A stretch of DNA of 64,000 nucleotides, from NCBI RefSeq assembly GCF_024763615.1, contig NC_077222.1:16368001-16432000 (forward strand). The letters run 5' to 3'. This DNA comes from Phlebotomus papatasi (taxonomy: Eukaryota > Arthropoda > Insecta > Diptera > Psychodidae). Positions within the stretch are counted from its first letter, which is position 1; every line of letters starts with the position of its first letter. Shown here in pieces: positions 56,348-64,000 of the stretch. Made by a program: the position numbers and the translations under genes. The notes below the pieces were generated by a model. That model was not told where the DNA came from. It ran no database searches and saw nothing but the letters and a program-made list of their open reading frames with translations.

Positions 56348-56603
56348 AAATATGATCACTTCAGAGTTAATTCTCACTTGTTTAGAATTAATATTAGTAA
56401 TTCTGCGCTATGTGAACTCAGCAATACATACATGGACATTGATCATGTGATGTTCTACTGTCCTCAGTATAGAGGAAATAAAGAACCATTACTTAGATCA
56501 TGCCAGGGTAGGAGAAGTGTGAGGGATTTGCTGGGAGTCGCTTTCGACAACCACGATAGAAGAGTACCTAGAGCTTTGGCTAAATTCATTAAAGACTGTG
56601 ATA
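56348..56603 (+). pseudogene. LINE reverse-transcriptase C-terminal fragment
   Basis: About 85 codons in one frame, without a true start, matching the tail of Jockey/I/R1-type LINE ORF2 proteins: FRVNSHLFRINISNSALC, then a run with IDHVMFYCPQY, a degenerate form of the CxxC...HxxxxC zinc-knuckle-like tail, then RSVRDLLG and FIKDCD. The polymerase domain is absent (5' truncation or upstream erosion). The frame is interrupted at its last codons by a MITE at 56604. Removing that MITE and one TA leaves the frame ending after D-I-S-I at a stop, so the insertion hit the extreme C-terminus. It is non-functional. Confidence 0.65.
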
Positions 56604-57010
56604 GGGTAAGTGTATCAAATTTCGGCATAGTTGCATGCAAGCGCCAAAGTCTCAAGTTTGAAATGTAATATTTTAAATTCAAATTGATTTTTTATTCTCT
56701 CTTCTTAAAGAGTGTTGCTTGGAACCTTGTAAAGAGTTTACCGTCTTTATTTACTCTAAAATTATTCTTAATACATTTTAAAATGAATAAAAATATAGAC
56801 ATAGCTTTGGTGCCCTATTTCGGCCACCTTCATTCTCATAGTTTCTTGCCCTTCGGGAATTCTTCCAATATCTTTTCATGTCATCTCGTTTGTCGAAGCT
56901 ACATATTTTGTTATTCTTTTGCATTGTATAATCTTTAGAGTACGTAAAATCTAAAAGTTCATGGAAATTCGAGGAACAAAAAAGGTGGCCGGAATTTGGC
57001 ACACTTACCC
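56604..57010. mobile_element. TA-flanked MITE, family E (long form)
   Basis: GGGTAAGTGTATCAAATTTC and GGAATTTGGCACACTTACCC are inverted ends flanked by TA, as in 38956-39138. The 407-bp interior carries frames on both strands that match nothing. Confidence 0.7.
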
Positions 57011-57179
57011 TATATCTATTTAAGATTTGCGTGAGGCTCTGTACCGTTGGAGCGGTCAATAGGTTATGTATCGGGGAGCAGTCTCATGCGCCGCGGCATA
57101 TCTACAGTTTCTACTAGGTCGTACCGATTATAGGATACATAGCCTCAGATGAACACATGCATTTTGTTTTGTGCCTTAT
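57011..57179 (+). other. possible 3' untranslated remainder of the LINE
   Basis: Follows the interrupted LINE frame and is less A/T-rich (TGCGCCGCGGCATATC). By position it may be the element's 3' untranslated region; no tail is visible. Confidence 0.25.
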
Positions 57180-57344
57180 TTATTTATTTAAATATATTTA
57201 TGTATCTATTTATTTATTTATTTGTTCAATCATTTTTATTAGCATGTGTGTTTACTAAAGCATGTACCGCCTAATGCACAATGACGGAGTTGTCCCAGTC
57301 CTAGATAAGCTCAATGAGCTTGGGACCTGGGGGTGGAGGAGGGT

Positions 57345-57349
57345 AAAAA
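57345..57349 (-). terminator. T5 run after the tRNA-like gene
   Basis: A TTTTT run on the minus strand begins 5 nt after the acceptor end and could terminate RNA polymerase III. If it does, transcripts would stop before any SINE body. Confidence 0.4.
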
Positions 57350-57354
57350 TTCCT

Positions 57355-57426
57355 GCCTCCACCCAGGCTTGAACTGGGGGCCTTTCGCTGTCTAAGCGAA
57401 TGCTCTACCAACTGAGTTATGGAGGC
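57355..57426 (-). tRNA. tRNA-like cloverleaf, anticodon position AGA
   Basis: A 72-nt sequence on the minus strand folds into a full cloverleaf. The acceptor GCCTCCA/TGGAGGC has 7 of 7 pairs. The D arm is ACTC/GAGC with an AGTTGGTA loop and one mismatch. The anticodon stem TTCGC/GCGAA encloses loop TTAGACA, and the T arm CCCAG/CTGGG encloses loop TTCAAGC. The anticodon position reads AGA (Ser), but a serine tRNA should have a long variable arm and this has only 5 nt. Position 37 is C where a purine is expected. It is therefore more likely a SINE head or tRNA pseudogene than a working tRNA-Ser. Box A and box B elements are present. Confidence 0.5.
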
Positions 57427-59440
57427 ACTGGCTCTGATTATCTTTGCCACTGATCTTAACCAATTGCCATGTGCTCTTCAACTCGTTTTCGACTCACTGC
57501 GAGCCTTGAGAAACGGTATAAGGCGTACAATTGAACCAGCAGCCCATGTTTTCCATCTAGAAATAATTAATTGTGAAAGTGGTTTCAGTTTCAGTTTCAA
57601 ATCGCTCTCTAGTAAAATTTGCCTTTTTTGAGTTATTCTTTTCTTATTCTGAGCCATCGAATTCATATTAAAAATATGGTACTTCAACTTAAGACATTTG
57701 TTATTATATGCAATGCATCTTGTCCCAAATTAGAGATACTTTCTATAGTCTTTTTGATGAACATTATTAAGTATTTTATTAACCAAATGCTTTTCTACCG
57801 GAGTAAAATTCAGTTGTGTTGTTTAAAATAATACTGGGAAAGTGCTGTGAAGGCTGCGAAGAAAGGTTTTGGGGAAGACTGCTGATATGTTTATAGGTTG
57901 AGGATGTTGGGATGGTTGAGATAGAGTATAGGGTCAGATAGTTGGATGAGACAAGAGACGACAAATCTCTGCACACAAACATTTTCACACTGACCCCCAG
58001 AGAAGGATCTTTTGTGTCATTCTGGAAAATTTTCCACCCATTTTCTTTGTTTCGCGTGCAGAGTTATTATTTACAGAGAAAATTTTATATATATATCGTG
58101 CCATCCCCAAAAATCCTTATCTCTGTGTGTTTTCCTGGGTGAATTACAGCTTTTGACGGTCCATGAGCTTTTTGCAATGTGATACTAGGTGGAATGGGAT
58201 CAAAAGCACTGGGAATAATTTTGTATCAACCTGAAATGAGATTTGCTGCTTTTTCTGCGTGAAGAAGAGGGGTTAAAGAGAAAGCTAAGTGGCACTTAAT
58301 TATGAAGAATGTGCAACTGTGGATGCCTTATCTTCCAACAAGACTTTTATTCTTCAATTCCACCACCAGAGTGGCCTCTTTTTTTTCGGTCTTATCCCAC
58401 CCACATAACATACTGGTCTTCATCTTCTTCACGTTTATCGTGACTTGTTTCTATTTGAGTTCCACCCATAAATAGAAAGCAGAAAAAAAAGTAGAAGATG
58501 GTGCTTTCTGATGAAATTGCGAGAATTCTGGGAAGAAAAAAAAAACAGAGACACAAATTCATTCATTTTCTCACATTGGTGGCGGCAAAAAGATGAATTT
58601 TCCATTGAGGGTACATTTTTCTAGATACATGTTCCTGTGCCAAGGCTTTTCCTAGTAAAAGAACATTCCTCCTTCATCATCTCGATGATGAATTCTATTG
58701 ATTTTCTTCCCCTTGAAATATATGTTTCCTTATAGTTTTAAAATGTCTCATGTTTGCAGAGGAATTTTTCAGGACGTCCCCTCCCTTCCTGGCTCAGCAT
58801 CCCTGGGTGATATTTTTGTGGGAAAAAGCACGCATTGTCAATCTTTCACTTTTTGACAGTTTTATTCCATTGACAAAAGAGGTGGAGAAGACTGGTAATC
58901 TTTCACATATTTTCTTGTCGATGAAATTGAAGGATTTTTTCCCATTTTTTTTCTTTCGTTCAGCCTCCACCAAACCCCCTTCGATATGTACTTCTCACAG
59001 CAAATTTATTTATGATATATGGAGACACATTGGTGGCCTGAGAACTTGTTCATGTGGTGGGAGTTGTGAAAAATATCTGGATTTACCAAGAGTATTTTTG
59101 TACTTTCAATCTTGCTATTCTTATACCGAGGGAGAAAATGGTGAGAAACACGAAATCTCTCCCTAAAAGTCAACATGCAACTCAGACACTTCATAAAATG
59201 CAATTCCTTCGTGACTTTCGAACACTATCCATATCTGTTTCTCTCCCAAAGGACCTCGAATGTGAAAGTCAGGAACATATTTCAGGACTTTCCAGGAGCT
59301 CCGAATTGATAAGTTTATGGAAGTTTCAGGGCTCTAAACACTTCATTCAAGGGAGACGTTCGTCCTAATTTACCATTAGAAATATTTTATGGAGCTTTTT
59401 TCATCAAACAGTTTGATAATTTAGGATTAATTATATTTGA
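57427..59440. other. long block without recognised gene
   Basis: Frames up to 138 codons (plus strand, 58750-59166) overlap others of 65-104 codons. None shows a known domain. The 138-codon frame contains F-rich runs and no conserved motif. 57950-59440 looks single-copy. A T-rich and A-rich patch pattern (58490-58560) suggests non-coding DNA. Confidence 0.35.
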
Positions 59441-59441
59441 A

Positions 59442-59665
59442 GGAGAGGAAGGCTTTGAAGCTTCGTACACACTTTGGCTTCGAACTTCGAACATTTCAAA
59501 TTTTTCTCACATTCTTTTAATAAATCTGACCTATTTTTTCAGGAATTGTGTTATTAAAGACTGACTATTAAAATATATCATTATAAGTCAGATTCATTAA
59601 AGGACTATGGAAAAAATACGAAGTGTTCAAAGTCAGAGTGTGTGCGAAGCCTGAAAGCCTTCCCC
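59442..59665. mobile_element. MITE, family I
   Basis: GGAGAGGAAGGCTTTGAAG, followed by CTTCGTACACACTTTGGCTT, is the near-inverse of the right end from AGTCAGAGTGTGTGCGAAG to GAAAGCCTTCCCC. It matches 38455-38654, including the central TTTAATAAATCTGAC / AGATTCATTAAAGGA words. Confidence 0.7.
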
Positions 59666-59667
59666 TT

Positions 59668-60090
59668 GTTACAAGTGTTTAACACAAAGCTACAGTAAAT
59701 TAATTAAATACTTGCTCTAGTTTATTTTCCACCAATTTACCCAAAAAGTCGTTGTTGTTCGAAGAATTCAAATACTTTTCAAATTCTTAAATTCAAGTTT
59801 TCGTACAATACATATTGCGAAGATTTTTTTAATAAATATCACACAACGATACTGTTTAAAAGTATTACTTTGTAATTATGAGAAGAATTATAAGGAAATG
59901 AGCCTTGTTTCTTTCATTTTCCCAACAAAAAGGAAAAAACAGATATACATTTTGACTCGAGTTATACATTTTGACTCTGTTCGAGATTCTTCGAAATTCG
60001 AACAAAGAGTTATTCAAATAAAAATGTCTTGTCTTTTGCTATCGAAACCTATCTGCGACTTTTTTAAACTCCAGCTGTGAATCAAACAAG
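59668..60090. repeat. A+T-rich with repeat shared with 3295-3400
   Basis: 59745-59850 repeats the words AAAAAGTCGTTG, TTCGAAGAATT and AATATCACAC of the element at 3231-3632. A 60-codon frame nearby is not a gene. Confidence 0.35.
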
Positions 60091-60486
60091 TACAGTCGGT
60101 GTCAAAAGTTTGTTGCCTCATGTACCTTCCGGGAACTAGATGCAAAAAATTATAGAAAAAATTATTTTTTTTAAATTTTCCTTTTTGCAAATTTATTGAC
60201 TATTAATAACTTTATCAACCCACCATTTGCCTCTCAAAATGTAACTGGTTTACATTAAGTTGGTGGCATGTTTTGATCATTTTGATTACTTTTTCGAATG
60301 AGGCAACAAACTTTTGACACATCAAAAATGATCAACTTTTGGAAATTTCTTTTTATATGAAATGAAATTAATTAATTTTTTTAAATATGCAAATATGATC
60401 TACGTCTACGGATTACAGAAAAATCATTTCCAAAAGAAAAATTTTAAAAGTTTCCTGCACATATTAATCTGCCTTCAGTTTGTACT

Positions 60487-60748
60487 AAATGGGTCAAGTG
60501 GTAGAGCACTCGCTCTATGATGCAAGTGTTTCGGGTTCGAATCCCCTTTAGGTCTCCAGGAATTTTTCTGGCGTTAAAGGTGTTCGGATTGCAGCCAGTG
60601 AGCTTTCACTGCAACTTAATTCCACGGGCACGGGACTGACAACCTCATCCCGTACAAGAAAAAATAATAATGCATGTCTAGAAATCCACTTGCGGGAAGG
60701 CCTTGTTCCTTCATGGAATGTTGTGCCAGCATTATTATTATTATTATT
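60487..60748 (+). mobile_element. tRNA-derived SINE
   Basis: Plus-strand copy of the SINE at 17063-17323: box A-like TGGGTCAAGTGG (60490-60501), box B GGTTCGAATCC (60534-60544), GTGAGCTTTCACTGCAACTT, GGGAAGGCCTTGTTCCTTC and a terminal (ATT)n at 60731-60748. No clean target duplication was found, perhaps because the flanks have decayed. Confidence 0.8.
60490..60544 (+). promoter_or_regulatory. internal pol III promoter of the second SINE
   Basis: Box A-like TGGGTCAAGTGG and box B GGTTCGAATCC are 32 nt apart, as in tRNA genes. Confidence 0.65.
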
Positions 60749-60806
60749 CCTGAACATACATGAGGCAGCAAGCTATTGACACCCACTGTGTCTTAACTCA
60801 GAAATT

Positions 60807-60855
60807 AGGGATAATTCATTCATTAATTTTCAACCGTTTGTCTCAAATATAGGTT
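60807..60855 (-). mobile_element. eroded LINE 3' tail
   Basis: ATTCATTCATTAATTTTCAA then CCGTTTGTCTCAAATATAGG parallels the plus-strand reading of the LINE end at 34998-35045 (CATTCATTCATTTCATTTTC then AACCGCTTATCCCTATTGGG). About 45 bp remain. Confidence 0.45.
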
Positions 60856-60860
60856 TGTGT

Positions 60861-61071
60861 GGTAAAATGGGGTTATTCGGAACCATGTCTATTTTGAAAT
60901 TTTGAAATTTTGAAATTTTCTCAGTTTGATGGCCTAATAGAAAAATAAAAGTACGAAGGAGTATAATACTTTATATTCGAAAGTACTTCTTCGCTGTTTT
61001 TTTTCTTTTTTTATCTATAAAACTGTTACAAAATTTCATAGTTAAAAATTAGTCGTAATTCCAAATTACCC
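60861..61071. mobile_element. MITE, family O, reverse copy
   Basis: GGTAAAATGGGGTTATTCGG at the left, CGTAATTCCAAATTACCC then TA at the right. The interior pairs in reverse complement with 12600-12768 (AAAGTACGAAGGAG; CTTCGCTGTTTTTTTTC). Confidence 0.6.
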
Positions 61072-61073
61072 TA

Positions 61074-62044
61074 TCTTAACCTATTCATCCGAGAGAGAAT
61101 TGGTTTTTCATCGATTCTAAATTGTCCAAATTGTATTTGTTTTTCTCAAATTAGTCACATTTTCTTTGAGTACCCAGAGTCCCAAAGAGGTAGCTCTTTG
61201 GGTTAGTAATCTTAAAATCAGTTTCCAATGGATTTTTATCCATTAATGTTTAAAAAAAAACTGATGCTGTAGAGGACACTTTACGTAATTTGTTATTTGG
61301 ATAGGTCAACAAGTTTAATATTCTGGATTATACTAGTCATATAAAGCCAAACCACTACTCTTTAACAACGTCAACACGTTTAATTCTTTTATTTCTGAAG
61401 TTTTCTAAGTTATTAGTTGTTGTAGTAACTTGGTCACTTACTAAAAGTTGCCTGAGGAGTTAAAAAGTTTGACATTCACTCTCGAATTTCACATATATTT
61501 TCAGAGGTATTTAAAATTTTTATAGTCATTATAAATTTTTCTTCTTACCATATTAGATTTTAGTATTAAGTGTGCTAGTACAAACATTTTGCAAAGATTA
61601 TGCTTTGCATTTTTTTAATAAACTTAATTTATATATTAATGCTTAAATAGGTAATGTGTGTAATCATTAATTTTGAGTAATTAGCAGATATACATAACGT
61701 GCTATGTGTACAAAATTAAGCTGGAAAATTTGCAATAATTAAATTTTAATCGAGAATTATACTTTATTTAAATTTTAATGTATACATGTGATACAGGACA
61801 GCTTCGAGCAATTCATTTTTTTCAGTATGTTTTTAATTAATTTGATCCATTATAATATTAAATTTTAATAGCTAGTCTAAATGCCTCAGATCTCCAGAAA
61901 AAATCCATCGGTCAAATTCATTAAGAACATTGAAAATATTAAGTTGTCCGAAGCTTGAATCGTCCGAAAGTAGCGTGCTTCCTCCTATATTAATGCTTAT
62001 AATTTTTGAAATTTCCTATTGATTTCGGGGTTTAATATTTTCTT
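61074..62044. other. A+T-rich stretch, nothing recognised
   Basis: Very A/T-rich, with no open frame of note, no RNA and no clear repeat ends. Confidence 0.4.
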
Positions 62045-63060
62045 CTTGGAAACAAAGGTAAAAAAAACAAATGGTCAGTAAAAAGTTAAAAGTGGTCAGC
62101 AAGAAATAAAATTTGATCAGCAAATAATCCGAATAATCAGTAAAATTTTCAATTTTGTCAGTAAAAAAAGAAATTGTCAGTAAAAAGTTAAATTTGGTCA
62201 GTAAAAAATTAAATTTGGTCAGTAAAAACTTCGAATTGATCAGTAGATATATTCGAGTTGAACAGTAAAAACTTAAAAATTAATCAGCAAAAAATTAAAA
62301 ATGATCAGTAATAAGAAATTTTTTACTAAACTACTACTAAAATTTTTAATTTTTTACTGACCATTTTTAATTTTCTACTGACCAGTTTTTATGTTCTAAT
62401 GATCACATTTTATTTTCTACTAATCAAATTTTATTTTCTACTGACCACTTTTTATTTTTTACTAACCACATTTTATTACTTACTGCTCATTTTTAATTTT
62501 TTACTGACCACTTTTGATTTTCTACTGATCAAATTTTATTTTTTATTGCTTATTTTTAATTTTTTACTGACATTTTATTTTTCACTGATCGCTTTTAATT
62601 TTTTACTGACTACTTTTTGTTTTTTACTGGCAATTTTTTTATTTTTTACTCCTCATTTTTAATTCTTTGCTGATCACTTTTTAATTTTTTACTGATTATC
62701 TCGAATATTTCTAGTGCTCGTTTTTAATTTTTTGCTGGTCACTTTTTATTTTTTATTGATCAATTTTTATTTTTTACTGCTTTTTCAAATTTTTTTACTG
62801 ATCATGTTTAATTTTTTGCTGTCCAAATTGAATATTTTTACTGCTCATTTTTAATTTTTTACTGACTACTTTATTTTTTACTGACTCTTTTTTGTTTTTT
62901 AGCGATCATCTTTTACTTTTTACTGATCATGTTTTATTTTTTACTGATCACTTTTTACTTTTTACTGATCATGTTTTATTTTTTGCTGACCACTTTTAAT
63001 TTTTTACTGATTATTTCGAATTTTTTGTTGACCAAATTTGACTTTTTACTGCTCGTTTAT
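62045..63060. repeat. 1-kb tandem array that reverses orientation
   Basis: From about 62070 to 62310 the unit reads like GTCAGTAAAAAATTAAA. From about 62325 to 63060 its inverse TTTAATTTTTTACTGAC is repeated roughly thirty times with variants (GATCA, GACCA, GCTCA). Unit length is about 20-25 bp. The switch lies at about 62310-62325 around TTTTTTACTAAACTACTACT. Long frames here (87 and 86 codons, FYFLLTTFYFLL-like) are only the translated repeat. The form is that of a Foldback-like element with unequal arms, or an inverted minisatellite. Confidence 0.75.
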
Positions 63061-64000
63061 TCAATGCCAAAAAAAAACTCCATCGATATATCTACTAAAT
63101 TCATCAATTTGCACACCAAAATCCTTCTTCAACATCTCCAGAAAATTATTCACCCCCTGAAGAGTGGTTGTGAGAGAATAAACAAATGATTTCCTCAAGA
63201 GATTTTCCCTTCTGGGAAATATTCGAATGGGGAAATATTGGTGTTAAGGGGTGTATTCTGTATAAATTATTCCAATAAATACGAATTTATTCCATATGAT
63301 AAAAAATTCACTTGATGATACTCTTTCTTATACCAAAATGCTTCAATCTTCCAGGAAGAAAAAGCCAAACAAGAATTGAAGAATGAATCCGGAATCGCAA
63401 TAAATATAAACGATGCGTTCGTGAACATCCGACAGACAATATTAAATTTATTGAAAAAACGATTATAGAGGAAGACGATGCGAATTTTTTTTCCGTTGTT
63501 GTAAGGGAGCTGAGAGAGGAATATTGTGTGAATGGCAGGAAAAAGGCCTTTTTTCTTTGCCTTGTATAAATGTTCGATATTTGAGGGGAAAATTTATGAC
63601 TTTTCATCATATTACAATATTCACATGCCGTCATCATATGTCAGTTCATCTCAACATATTTCTACACTGGGCTTTCTCATATTTCTCGTATTTTTTTTGC
63701 GGATGGACGAAGAGGGTTTCTCTGTATAACCGTATGGGATAAATTTGATCCACTTCTGTGAGACAATTTGAGGGAGTATAATAATATTGTCAAAAAGCTC
63801 CAACAGAGCTGAAACCGGAAAGGAAGATGTGAGACCATTAATCGGTTAGGAATTTTCTCAGTCAAAATGGAAGTTCCTGCTGGAGGAGACGAATCATTCC
63901 CATGTCGATTCTAAGGGTTGAAAATTTATGAGAATCCTCTCTCTCTCTCAATATCAATTCTTTGGAGATTTTTTCTAGCCCCATTCTCCCAATATCGTTG
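63061..64000. other. block without recognised gene, to window end
   Basis: Overlapping frames of 62-109 codons on both strands, none recognisable. Less repetitive than the preceding region and probably single-copy. A short CT run lies at about 63938-63949. Confidence 0.35.

Larger units (their letters stand above)
57180..57426 (-). mobile_element. probable tRNA-derived SINE with (TAAA)n tail
   Basis: On the minus strand a tRNA-like head (57355-57426) is followed by about 130 bp of unique body and then a (TAAA)n-type tail at about 57180-57228. A head-body-tetranucleotide-tail order is typical of insect SINEs. It differs from the SINE at 17063 in both head and tail. No target duplication was identified, so a solitary tRNA gene next to a microsatellite remains possible. 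Confidence 0.45.
60093..60788. mobile_element. Tc1/mariner-like element hosting a SINE
   Basis: CAGTCGGTGTCAAAAGTTTG..GCCTCATGTA at the left is the near-inverse of TACATGAGGC..GACACCCACTG at the right, a TIR of about 32 bp. TA flanks the left and TG (mutated) the right. An extra inverted copy of the end, GAGGCAACAAACTTTTGACA, lies inside at about 60299-60320. The SINE at 60487-60748 sits just inside the right TIR. No transposase remains. Confidence 0.65.

Noticed and set aside
14176..57010. Regularly spaced similar repeats that might suggest a CRISPR array
   Set aside because: The repeats are long inverted-repeat elements thousands of bases apart, with TA flanks. They are MITEs, and the DNA is eukaryotic.
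58750..59166. 138-codon plus-strand frame
   Set aside because: F-rich runs, no family motif, and several overlapping frames of similar length. Treated as chance.
60484..60560. A functional tRNA gene at the start of the second SINE
   Set aside because: Boxes A and B are present, but the cloverleaf does not close properly and the same head occurs with the same body at 17.2 kb, so it is a SINE head.
62399..63189. Frames reading FYFLLTTFYFLL, which look like a membrane protein
   Set aside because: They are translations of the TTTTTTACTGACCA tandem array in one frame.
1..64000. Bacterial, viral or plasmid origin
   Set aside because: No operon-like gene density, no viral-type genes and no long coding frames. 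SINEs, LINE tails, TTAA- and TA-type transposons and A/T-rich non-coding DNA point to an animal, probably insect, genome.

Overview
The window is eukaryotic, strongly A+T-rich, repeat-laden and essentially gene-free. It carries tRNA-derived SINEs, 3' ends of non-LTR retrotransposons, piggyBac-like and pogo-like transposase relics, and many short TA-flanked inverted-repeat elements (MITEs). This mix suggests an insect, probably a dipteran. A sand fly or similar fly is my guess, not something the sequence proves. I found no host protein-coding gene I can name. Almost every open frame is short, low in complexity, or inside a repeat. The window is best read as intergenic DNA or a very long intron.

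Layout: 1-5.4 kb holds a pogo-like MITE, an inverted-repeat element and degenerate repeats related to a large element at 36.4-38.2 kb. 5.9-14.4 kb holds a series of TA-flanked MITEs (families A, B, C, H, N, O in this annotation), a 500-bp Tc1-type foldback and a 249-bp palindrome. 15.5-21 kb holds a SINE with a 12-bp target duplication, a pogo-type MITE and a PIF/Harbinger-like palindrome with TAA flanks. 22.5-23.9 kb is a piggyBac-like element with TTAA flanks, a transposase N-terminus joined to its cysteine-rich C-terminus and no catalytic core. 25.9-26.9 kb is another TTAA-flanked palindromic element with a MITE nested in it. 27-34.2 kb holds two copies of a 65-bp-TIR family (J) and more family A and B copies. 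32.8-35.3 kb holds retrotransposon 3' ends inside DNA elements. 36.4-38.2 kb is an inverted-repeat element with three divergent monomers of about 295 bp. 38.4-44.9 kb is dense MITE territory, including a three-layer nest: a piggyBac-type MITE inside a pogo-like element that itself lies at the broken end of an older MITE. 46.5-55.2 kb holds minisatellites, a possible foldback element, a palindromic MITE dimer and a MITE-in-MITE nest. 56.3-57.4 kb is a LINE C-terminus interrupted by a MITE, followed by a tRNA-like cloverleaf. 59.4-63.1 kb holds a mariner-like element hosting a SINE, and a 1-kb array of tandem repeats that flips orientation in its middle.

How the parts relate: nothing forms a pathway. 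The one coherent story is mobile-element dynamics. At least nine MITE families share the outer pattern TA-(A)GGGGAARNTGSS while their inner termini differ. One of them (F) is continuous with a decayed pogo-like transposase, which suggests how this set may have been mobilised. Several nests can be ordered in time because an undisturbed copy of the host element lies elsewhere in the window. Longer blocks that are not visibly repetitive (about 6.5-7.3, 14.4-15.1, 21.4-25.0, 31.4-32.5, 40.1-40.8, 45.0-46.3, 50.2-51.4, 57.9-59.4 and 63.1-64 kb) look like single-copy DNA and are where regulatory elements or unrecognised exons would have to be.
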